Translations under genes and position numbers: made by a program
DNA from: Dermatemys mawii
Taxonomy: Eukaryota; Chordata; Testudines; Dermatemydidae
Direction of reading: 5' to 3'
Length of the DNA: 64,000 nt
Assembly (NCBI GenBank): GCA_007922305.1
Contig: ML677341.1
Location: 68,506,663 to 68,570,662, forward strand
Notes under the pieces: model-generated
What the model saw: the letters and a program-made list of their open reading frames with translations, nothing else
Database searches by the model: none
What the model was told of the DNA's origin: nothing
Part shown: positions 48,379-57,934 of the stretch, piece by piece
How positions within the stretch are numbered: position 1 is the stretch's first letter
Layout: each line of letters starts with the position of its first letter

Positions 48379-49506
48379 GTGAGATCTGACCCCCCTCATT
48401 CACTACTGTCATATAATTAGGATATGTTTTGCACAAAGTATGCCTTGTGAAGTATCAGTCTAAAAGTCTTGATCTGCTAGACATTAGTATCTCATTGGAT
48501 TGTATGTCCTATCATCGTAAGTGAAGTTATGAAGTTTGTTATGTGTGTGTTAGTGAAACATGTTGTGAGGTTGAAAACACCTGCAAAGCAGCCTTTCAAG
48601 TACAACAGTAAAAAGGGCAAACAGTGTTAATGGCTTTTTGAGGAAATACACAGAAGCACAAGGATTACTCCAGGACATGTGTACAATAGAAATCTCTCAG
48701 AGATAACACTACACAATGGAAACCGTTTGACCTAGGTCACAGCAAAAGAGCTTTCCAGAAAGAGGGAAGAAGACCTTAAAGGGGGAAATGACATCATGTT
48801 AGGACCTCACTCTCTCTACAACAACACACCTGGAAACACCTGAGGAATAAAGATGGAACTGTGGGATGTGGTGGTCCCAGGTTAAAGGGATTTCAAACCT
48901 GTGTATGAAAACCTGGAAAACCCAAACTGCAAAGCAAAGGAAGCTTGTGCCTTATAAATCTGCTACCCTGTTTATCACTCAGGGTGAGAATTTGCTAATT
49001 CAGTTCATTCCTATCAAGTATGTTGAGCTCAGTTTCCATTTTTGTTTATTTACTAGGTAATCTGCTTTGATCTGTTTGTATCACTCACAATCACTTAGTT
49101 AAAATCTATCTTTTTCTAATTAATAATCTTATTTTATGTTTTAATCCAAACCAGTGTGCATTTGACTAAGGAGTCTGGGGAAAATCTCAGTTTGGTTACC
49201 ATGAGTGTGCATGGTCCTCTTCACTTTGGGGGAGAGGTAGATCGGGTATTAAACTCATATAATGTCCAGATTTGATCAAGGCAGGAAGGTAATGCTCTGG
49301 GGTTCTACGCTGAGAGGCTGGTGGTGAGAGAGCCTGCATGGAACTGCAGGTGGATGTGTCCCTACCTGTGTGAATGCTGGTGAAAGTGCAAGCTTGGAAG
49401 ACTTTTCAGCTTGTCACAGCAGCAAGTGAGAGAGAGCCCAGGCTGGTGGGTCAGAGGCTCAGTGATACCCCAGTTCTAGGTGCCATCCCAGAGGAAACCT
49501 GTCACA
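48379..49506 (+). mobile_element. Solo LTR of an endogenous retroelement, with target duplication
   Basis: About 1.13 kb splits the Penelope-like frame between ENSDTS and TSINFLN. The 6-bp target ACCAGC occurs on both sides (48373-48378 and 49507-49512). The block starts (G)TGAGATCTGA and ends CCTGTCACA. I recall similar sequence as a repeated turtle LTR. No viral coding region is present, only the LTR. Confidence 0.72.
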
Positions 49507-50745
49507 ACCAGCATCAACTTTCTGAATACTACAATCAGCTTCAACAATGTAACTCTACAAATTACTATATATAAGAAACCCACAGATCACCAACACTTAC
49601 CTCCGGAGAGCCACCAACCAACCAAAAAAGCTGTTATCTGCAGCCAGCGACTCAGATACTACAGAATTTACTCTGAAGAGAACATCCAGGATATATACCT
49701 AAACATACTTAAAACCACATTCACTAAACAAGAACACTCCATCAAGAAGTAGAATCACACCATGGACAGAGCCATCCAAATACCATGGGGGAAGCTGCTT
49801 CAATACATAAGAAAAAAAACCCACCCACTTACCACTCAATCCTAGTTGTCACCTCACACTCCACACTAAAATCCACTTGGGTATCATCAAAGAATTGCAA
49901 CCAATATTTGATGGGAACCCATATCCTTAAAGAAATCTTTCTGGAGCTCTCTCTTCTGCCCATCAAACAACCCCCCAACCTTGTCAAATTCATCATCAGA
50001 AGCAAGTGTTCCACAGGCCAGATCATACCAACCCAAAATGGCACCAGGCCCTGCCAGAACTACAGATGCAAAACCTTCAGATATATTTCCATTGCTCTGA
50101 TAATCATTATCCCCCACAACACACCTTTCAAAATTCATGGGGCCCATATATGCCTATCACAACATGTGTTGGACCTCAACCAGTGTATCAAATACCCCAA
50201 CAACAACTATGTGGGTGAAACCAGACAATCACTATGCTCTTGAATGAACTCAGTCAGAAAAAATGATAAAAGACAAAAGCATCATATCACCTGTGGACAA
50301 ACACTTTTCACAAAGTGATCACTTCATATATGACCTCTCAGTCCTTATCCTCAAGGAAAACCTGCACAACAACTTTAAAAAGTGAGCCTGGGAACTTAAA
50401 TAAATAACTCTGCTAGACAGTAAAATCCATGGATTCAACAGAGACACTGGCTTTATGGCTCAGTACCACAATTTGCAACATACCCCACTGTCCGCTAACT
50501 CTTAATTGCCCACTTCATTTTAAGTGGGATTTTTTTTGCAACATGTGTTAGCCTCTTATGCTTAACAATGTTTCCCTCTCAACTTGTATTTTGAACAGAC
50601 TTTCTCATTTCTTCCCCAGACATGAAGAAGAGTTCTGTGAAGTTCAAAAGCTTATACCTTCCACCAATAGAAGTTGGTCCAGTAAAAGCAACTACCTCAC
50701 CTATCTATCCTGGGACCAATGCAACTACAGCAACACTGCAAATGC

Positions 50746-52390
50746 CTCAGTGAGCAGTTTCATTTCTAAGTTTCTATTTGACTTCATCATAGAGCAGTTT
50801 TTAAATGTTTCTCTTGGCATGATTTCAACCTAATCTATGGTAAGAGTAAAGCCACTCTGAGGAGAGAGCTGTTTGTGCCATTGGGGATTTGGATTCTAGA
50901 GATTTTTACAAGTTGAAATAATGTTGGTGATCTTACAAATGTGTGAATAATGTTATTTTTACACAACTTGTCTGAAATAATAGGGCTCTTTCAAGGTACA
51001 TTACTGTTAAACATAAATCTGGTTCTGCTATTTCAAAATAACCATCCTGATATACATCAATTATATATTATATTGTATGGCCAAGATTTTTGAAAGTGAC
51101 TAGTCATTTTGGGTACCTCAACTTTGGGGATCCAATTTAAAACACCTTAAAGGAGTTTTGTTTTTCAGATTATGTTCAACACTTTCTAAAAATCAGGCTT
51201 GCTTACAGTGTATCAAATTGGGTACCCAGGAACTGAGGCAGACAGAAACGTGAACAATTTTGTAATATCTTGGCCATAAATGACTATATGAATCTATTGT
51301 GTATGTGTACTGTACATCAGTGTCTTTCCTTACATACATATGTACACTTTTAAGATATATTTATTTTACAACATATACTTTCTATCTTGAAGGTATATGC
51401 AAGAAACCTGGTTCTACCATTTTAACTTGGAGAGCCGACTGCTATTGTTATATCATACACCTGTATTATAAAGTATAGTGTTCTTGTCACAAAGCCTCAG
51501 ACACGCCTCCCCCATTGCTACTCCAAGCTATGTCTCTCCATGTCCATGTGAGTGGCTCTCATGAGGAAGATGTCTCAATAGTTTTCTTCTTTCACTATCC
51601 CAATTCCCAAGTGTGGGATGTGGAATGCTGAGCCCTGGAAGTGCGGGGGACACAGATATTTGAGAAATGCTGAGTAGAGGTGGACAGGAAACATTTTGCT
51701 TATCTTGGGGAAAATTTTCCCCTTCCAAGTTGGGACACTGAGTCGGAATTGTGAAATTTTTGCAAACTGACCATTTACAAAAATAAAAAATTGTTTCAGA
51801 TCAATCACAGCATTTTATTTCAATTTTGACTTTTTTCTATAATTCACTTAAATTTTTAAATAAAATGTCATTTGTAACTGAAAACATAGAAATTTTGGTT
51901 TAGAAAATGTTAAATGGCACATTTCCACATTTTTCTAAACCCTTTCCCCTCAAAAAGAGATGTTCAAAAAGAGAAATTAATCAAAACTGACCCTTTCCCG
52001 CAAACAGGTTTGGTTTCAACAAATTGGCATTTTCCAGAATTTTTATATATATATATCGTTAAAAAATCCCTAAACACCTCTACTGTTGAATCCCCTTCTG
52101 TTCAGCCGCCAAGCAGGGATTCTCAATCCCAATAGCTAGGGAAGGGACGCAAGGAACAAAGTAAGGTCAGTTAGCATTCTTCCTCCTCAGCATCCACGAA
52201 GGGAGAAAATGAAATTGATTAATGTTACCTCATTCTGAAAAGTGAAGTCATCTTAAGTATGTCTTTTGATGGTGGGTTGTTGCTAGTTGTTGCGGGTATG
52301 TTTATTAATGGAGGTTATGTAAGAGAATGACGAGATAAGGGTAAGATGCTGTGTTGTAATGGATGTGCGTATACATCTAGATAAATAATA
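50746..52390. other. Intronic DNA, nothing recognised
   Basis: AT-rich; a (TA)n patch lies near 52043-52056. Short open frames are unsupported. Confidence 0.35.
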
Positions 52391-52394
52391 ATGT

Positions 52395-52832
52395 GATGAT
52401 GCCCTCCAGCAGAGGGCAACGGAAATGATTAGGGAGCTGGGGCACATGGCTTACGAGGAGAGGCTGAGGGAACTGGGCTTATTTAGTGTGCAAAAGAGAA
52501 GTGTGAGCGGGGGATTTGATAGCAGCCTTCAACTACCTGAAAGGGGGTTCAAAAGAGAATGGAGCTAGGCTGTTCTCAGTGGTGGCAAGACAAGAAGAAA
52601 TGGTCTCAAGTTTGCAGTGGGGAAGGTCTAGGTTGGATATTGGGAAAAACTATTTCACTCGCGGTGAATCACTGGAATGGGTTATGTAGGGAGGTGGTAG
52701 AATCTCCATTCTTAGAGGTCTTTAAGGCTGGGATGATTTAATTGAGATTGATCCTGATTTTAGCGAGGGGTTGGTCTAGATGACCTCCTGATGTCTCTTC
52801 CAACCCTAATCTTCTATGATTCTATGATATAC
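52395..52832 (+). mobile_element. CR1 LINE 3' end, sense
   Basis: Frames give LQQRATEMIRELGHMAYEERL, then LRELGLFSVQKRS, the C-terminal block of CR1 ORF2. The 3' UTR ends in the diagnostic 'cttctatgattctatgatat' near 52830. A comparatively young-looking copy, truncated at the 5' end. Confidence 0.8.
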
Positions 52833-54232
52833 AGTCATGGTGACACATCTAATACTGATGCCACATCATGGTATGAATATCTCAAGGTAATGCCACAGCT
52901 TATGTTGTGGTTCTTTGCAACTCTCCTTGGTGCAAGAGGCTCCTTTGCTATTAAAAGCTGAGTACATCTGCCCAGAACCCAGTTCCAAGCCCAAGTGCAC
53001 TGTGCATTGGCCCACTGGGCAGACGTGTGGGGCAGTGTGAGAAAAGAATCTGCTTTCAGAGGCCACAGAATAACTCTTGAGCTGCTCATTGAAAGCTTCA
53101 GCAGCCCAGAGTCCCTTCATTTAGCAGCTTGCAGGGGAAGAATCCACACAGGAATGGATCTTCTGGTCCTGATCTAATCCACCCTCACTGGGCCCCTGGT
53201 GCAAGGAGGTGATGCAAAGTGGATTCTATGCCATGCAGGGAGTATTTCCTGCATGCCTCCTACTCACTCATTTAGCTTCCTCTCTCTGCCACAGCAGACC
53301 CTCACCAGTTCCTCTGCAAAGAGCCCTCCATAGCCATGGAAATAGGACTCCTGGTCAGAGGCAGATGATGGTTTTGTGGGGCCCTGGGACAGAGCAAGTG
53401 GGGGCCCTGCCCCACCCCTTCTTCCTGCAGTCCCCCTGCCCATCCTATCCTCCTGCCATTCCTGCCATGGCACAGGATTGGGGCACGAGAGACCCATAGT
53501 TCTAGGGCCCCCCAGTTGGCCCATTGGCTAATCTGCTATTGGTCCTAGTATGTACTATATTCTATATGGTCATAGCTTTCAATTAGTTAGACTGGGTGGC
53601 ATAACCTAACCCAGCTAATCTTTGGCTTTGCTCTGGCACTAGTGAGTTACATGATAAAATTAATTTTGCTCTTCACCCTGGTGACAGATTGGAGGGGGAA
53701 AAATGAAATCATGGTTCTCTGTTCAGAGTCTGTCTGCACTCCCATACTCTGTTCTAATAGTATAAGACAGGGTGATTTTTTAAAATTGAATGACCAACTG
53801 GTACAAACATTTACCTTGACTGCATGCACAAATGAGGCATTTCTGTGTATATTTAGCAGGATTTCATAAATAAGTCTGGTATTTATATGTAAACTTTGCC
53901 CTTTATGTGTCAAGCTTCCCATTTGCATGTGCAAGTACCTAATTTGTGTGTAAAAACCACACAGAGGTGTCCATTTTTGAAAAATAATTTGATGCTATTA
54001 GGTTTGAGAGTCAACACCCCATTGGGGTGTATCAGGGCAGAGAGTTTTTAGGACTATTATTCCTGACTGTCCTATGCACTCAAAGAGCTCTACACTGGTG
54101 GATATGAAGAAGGTTTACTTTACAGCCTTAAAGACTGCCAATTTTTAATTACATTTTGCTAAAACTGATGGAACTCTCGGCAGTGATGGTTTTTCGCACA
54201 CTGAGAAGTAGCTCATCTTGCCTTTTGTCTTT
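52833..54232. other. No gene seen
   Basis: A GC-rich patch with 'ggggccctgggaca' at 53378-53520 looks repeat-derived. Opposing open frames at 53209-53934 are unsupported. Confidence 0.35.
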
Positions 54233-54428
54233 ACAGCTGTATGTTAGGATGTCAACAATAAGCTGTGAGGAGTTGGCATGTTTTAAGCTGGCGCCATCAG
54301 AGATCTTGAGCAGAGACTTTGATCCCCTATATATAGATGATGAAAGGCCAGAATTTTACTTTTATGTTTCAGCAATAAATGAGGATCCCTCTGAACTGTT
54401 TAAAATAGCAAATCTTATTAATTGTAGG
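54233..54428 (+). CDS. Possible exon of unknown identity
   Basis: A pyrimidine-rich acceptor (cttttgtctttacag) ends at 54237 and a donor-like GTGAAG starts at 54429. The frame between is open and protein-like: LYVRMSTISCEELACFKLAPS, then EILSRDFDPLYIDDERPEFYF and IANLINC. I do not recognise it. It does not match the dynein segment expected just before the next exon. It may be a real or lost exon of an unrelated gene, or chance. Confidence 0.25.
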
Positions 54429-54532
54429 TGAAGGATTAAATGGGGTTTAAATAAGGGAAACTAAACTGATTACTTTAGTGATGACTCTGACTGCATATAC
54501 CTTTTTTTCATTTTCTTTTTTCCAATTTTCAT

Positions 54533-54697
54533 TTCTTGTCTCATGACAGTCCTCTCTTTGATAGCATCATTTCTGACCTTTTCCCAAGGGTTGTCTTACT
54601 AACTCCTGACCATGGCATCCTGGATGTATCCATCAGGGAAATCATGCAGAAAATGAATCTGCAGTTTGTTCTCTGGTACATCAAGAAGATAATACAA
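54533..54697 (+). pseudogene. Dynein heavy chain segment before AAA2
   Basis: The frame reads FLSHDSPLFDSIISDLFPR, then VVLLTPDHGILDVSIREIM and QKMNLQFVLWYIKKIIQ. It matches the linker after AAA1 in axonemal dynein heavy chains (KFLSHD.PLF.GIISDLFPGV...MNLQ.V..FI.KIIQ). Conserved PGV is PRV. FLSHD is coding by homology, yet no AG precedes it: the tract ends ...ccaattttcat, where cag would be expected. So an acceptor seems lost unless splicing moves to the AG at 54548-54549. The donor is a poor GTCAGG at 54698. Confidence 0.78.
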
Positions 54698-55210
54698 GTC
54701 AGGCCATTTCTCTTCTAATTCTTTACAGCCTGAGTATGTAAACTGAGTTATTTGGTTTAAAAGTAATATAAAAGAACTTGAAGCCATCCTAATATATTAA
54801 TATTTAAAATGCATATGTAGCTTTTCTTATAGTGATAGAATTGCTATTCGGTACCATTTAAACAACTTGATAAGCACTTCTGGTGTAAAATCTTCACAAA
54901 TGAAAATGGTTTCCCCCTGGAGGAAGAGCAAACTCCCTGTTTAGGTTTTCTTTATTTAGGGAAACTGTGATCTTGCTCGTTAGAACTGGTTCCATTTTGT
55001 ATAATTTATTGCATTTCATAACTTTTAGATTCATACTATAACTTCTTAGATTACATTTCTACAAAGCCCTCCCTTTTGAGAGAAAATTTAAATCTTGTTC
55101 TTACAGAGAGAAAAAATTAGAATATGCACAGCTACACTTTTATGGGAAAATGAGTGATCCCTCTGGGTTAAATATTTTATCATTATATATAAATGAAATA
55201 TTTTTACAAG

Positions 55211-55431
55211 AGCTACAAAATCATATTAGTTTGGCATGATTTTATGTTGGTAGGAAGCCCTCAAGGGGGTAAAACCTCTGCTTTGAAGGTACTTGCTGTG
55301 GTTCTTGAACAGCTGGAAACAAAAGGTCTAATGGATGAACAGAGTGGAGTATGTTTTCATCAGGCCAAAAGCTATCACTATGGGATAGCTGTATGGCGGA
55401 TTTCATCCAGTTTCACATGAATGGAATGATG
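55211..55431 (+). pseudogene. Dynein heavy chain AAA2 P-loop exon with frameshift and stop
   Basis: It starts SYKIILVWHDFMLVGSPQGG and continues KTSALKVLAVVLEQLETKGLM. This is the segment IYEM.LVRHGFMLVG..GGKTSA.KVLA in dynein heavy chains, with the AAA2 nucleotide-binding loop GSPQGGKTS. Acceptor-like ttttacaag ends at 55210 and donor GTAGGT starts at 55432. After DEQSG (about 55350) homology moves to the next frame: FIRPKAITMG, then TAG at 55386-55388 where Gln is usual (TMGQLYG), then LYGGFHPVSHEWNDG. A one-base indel plus a nonsense change disable the exon. It follows the 54533 exon directly in protein order (KIIQ to YKIILV). Confidence 0.83.
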
Positions 55432-55895
55432 GTAGGTGTTTCAGAAAGCAGAACAGAGCTCCTGTAGTGAAAACTACTAACTATTTTAATTATATTTTCA
55501 TGTTTAGCCTGTTATCCAGAAGGGCTTGCCATTTGATTTCTAAGTCTCAGGAGATTTGTTTAGGTGTTGTTTTGTTTAATTAATTAATAGCTGGTGATTT
55601 TTGTCATTGTAAAATAAACTTAATTTGTTTAAACCCACTTTTGAATTTGATAGCTAAATGGTAAGAGGACAAATTTCATATAGGCTACTTTTAATGTGGC
55701 TAAGTGGACTGAAAATAGAGTGACTGGTTCAGACAAACTTCTAGCTACTGCTTGCGTTGGGTTAGGAGAGTAGTCATGAGTGTATCTTTGCAGTACAGGA
55801 ATAAAAATAATAAAAGTGATGAGATAGCCAATTATGGAAAATCCTGCTCTGACTTACAGCCTCTCCAGCCTCATGGAAGTAAGGGCGTTGCCTGC
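55432..55895. other. Intron, nothing recognised
   Basis: AT-rich DNA between the dynein AAA2 exon and the LTR. Confidence 0.4.
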
Positions 55896-56822
55896 TGTCA
55901 AGGCTGAATCCCCATTCTGGCACTTCGAGTGCAGATAGTGGGGGCCCGCAAAGATTTTAAAAATTAATACTGGCCACACCATGCTTGTATTACCTCCCAA
56001 GGTTACAACTTCTCTCTGATCTTGGATGGGTAGATGCTGCCACCACCTAAGTGCAAAAGTCCCCTTTTTAGAACTCACGAAGGCACATTTGGGAATTCCT
56101 TCCTGTGGGGTACCCTCATGCCCTTTCACCGCGTCCCCACCCAAGAGGGAAGAGTTGAGAAAGAAAACAAAGGAAATTATCTGTTTCCCCCAGCTAATTA
56201 AACAACATGCGCACAAACCTCTTAGGACACCAAAAATCCAATCCTGTACTTCAAAAAGATAAGTTTTATTAAACACAAAAAGAAAGAAAATACATTGGAA
56301 ACTTAGGCTTTTTCTAGATTTTAAAAAAACGCTTACAAAAATTAAACGTCAAGAATAACTTTCCTGAGGTCCAGCTTAAAGGTTACAAGCAAAACAAAAG
56401 CATTTGGGGTTAGCACAGAGGAGTCCACAAACCAATAAGAAATAAACAGAAATAAACCTAATCACATCTTTGTAGACATCTTCTGATTTATGCTAGGTGC
56501 CAGGTATGATTAGGTATGATTTGATGATTTCCATACCCGATAAAAATCTTTTTACAGCATAGTCCCCTCTCTGTCTCTGCTCTGTCCCTTCTGTCCAGAG
56601 AATTACAACAGAACAGACAAAGGGAAGTTTTTCCCAATTTTAAAAAGTTCTAGCCCTCCCATTGGCTCTTTTGGTCAGGTGTCCACTCCTTTCCTTTTAC
56701 CTGTGGACTTTTTAACCCTTTGTAGGTAAAGCAAGTAGAGAACAGCTACTAAGAGGGATTTTATAACTAACTGGCTGACTGGGTGTCCATAAAAGGGAGC
56801 TTCCCCCACTTCATTTATCACA
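55896..56822 (-). mobile_element. Solo LTR, antisense
   Basis: A 927-bp TG...CA block (TGTCAAGGCTGAATCCCC...TTCATTTATCACA) with 5-bp flanks CCTGC and TCTGC (4 of 5 identical). On the minus strand a TATA box (TTATAAAATCCC near 56757) precedes a poly(A) signal region (TTTAATAAAACTT near 56262), which gives the orientation. I recognise it as an LTR repeated in turtles. No coding part remains; the 140-codon frame inside is incidental. Confidence 0.75.
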
Positions 56823-57850
56823 TCTGCATTGAAAATCAGGGCAGAATTTAGCCACTGGATTGAGATTGAAATTTAAATCCAGCTTTTTACAGTTTTTAGA
56901 TATTGAGTGGGGAAACTTATGAACTCAATCATTTAAAGAATATACATACTTCTTTCCTGTAATACATCTTCTTTCTAGCACTGCAATGAATTGGGTATCA
57001 TAAGAAGATTGTTTTGTATTATAGTTTAATCTGTTTCTAAACCAAACAGTCCCAAAGGAAGAATGAGAAGGAAGTGGTCCAGAGAGGATGGGAAATGAAT
57101 ATCAGGAAGCAAAGACATTTAACAAACAAGAATTTCCAAAATGAAAAAAAATATGTGTCTTGAATCAGCAGTGCACAGTCATGAATGTGCTTATTTTCAT
57201 AATGCCCTAGAAGCAAATATGCCATTTGAGAGAGAAGCATAGTATATGACACAATGGCAAAGGCAAGACAAAAAGCTCCCTTCATACAAACTGGATCCAG
57301 AAGTGTAAAACAACATTCAATAATTAAGTTACAACATTAAAATATACAGTGATGGCATGGAAAGAGAGAAGCAAATTAAAAAGCCAGGACCAGGGAGAGT
57401 GACTGTATTGTTAGCAGTGTTATGCAATGATATGACTAGTCTGTCAGACAGATAGATTCAGGAAGACTGTTGCAGGTGGTAAGAGTTTGGGAGGGGAAAG
57501 TCTTTTAATGAGAATAACAGGATTTTCCACAGGACTGGGGAGAGGCAAGCAGCGCTAGGTTAGTGGAGGGAGGAAAGCAGAGAGACAGAAAAGTAATTGC
57601 ACAATTAATGTTGTGTGGTAATTTTGTACCATCCATCGCTTCGTCAATGAAGGTCTCAGTCATACTTTCGTAGAGATAGCTGTTGAGGCTCAGAGTATTT
57701 TCCCTAGCAATGCATTGCCCTCACATAAGGAAGTTTAGATAATAACTGAAAACTGTCATGCAGGCAGAAAGACAAGACATGAGAGGGTGTGGTTTAAATA
57801 GGTTGCAACTTAATTAACTTAACTCATCTGGGAAGTATCCGGAAATAACT
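56823..57850. other. No gene seen
   Basis: Unassigned AT-rich DNA. Confidence 0.35.
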
Positions 57851-57934
57851 CATTCAGTGCAGGTCATCTCTCCTTCCCAAATCTGCTCACTCCATTCAGT
57901 GCAGGTCATCTCTCCTTCCCTAATCTGCTCACTC
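57851..57934 (+). repeat. 42-bp tandem duplication
   Basis: The unit starting 'cattcagtgcaggtcatctc' at 57851 is repeated at 57893 with one or two differences (tcccaaatctg versus tccctaatctg). Two units only. Its near-identity suggests a recent event. Confidence 0.9.

Larger units (their letters stand above)
46280..50745 (+). mobile_element. Penelope-like element, interrupted by nested insertions
   Basis: Penelope-like retroelements encode a reverse transcriptase followed by a GIY-YIG endonuclease. Here the pieces lie in order on the + strand. VTSLYTNILHHDNI is at about 46335 and NNFTFNN near 46470, then GTAMNIRMPPQLASL up to 46550. After a nested CR1, EETFLEKFIMK starts at 48214 and RYFNDIFMIW (normally Y-x-DD, here Asn for one Asp) is near 48262. 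After a nested LTR, TSINFLNTTISFNN starts near 49509 and IYKKPTDHQHLPPESHQP follows. Then comes IIRSKCSTGQ (49992), the GIY-YIG start YPNNNYVGETRQSL (50193-50234), and a frameshifted endonuclease body (VDKHFSQSDHFIYDLSVLIL near 50295). The 3' tail with 'agaagttggtccagtaaaag' closes it. Stops and frameshifts make it inactive. Confidence 0.82.

Noticed and set aside
3225..50745. CRISPR-like array formed by the repeated GTTGGTCCAATAAAA tails and TGACCAG ends
   Set aside because: Copies are tens of kb apart, are transposon ends, and lie in vertebrate-type DNA.
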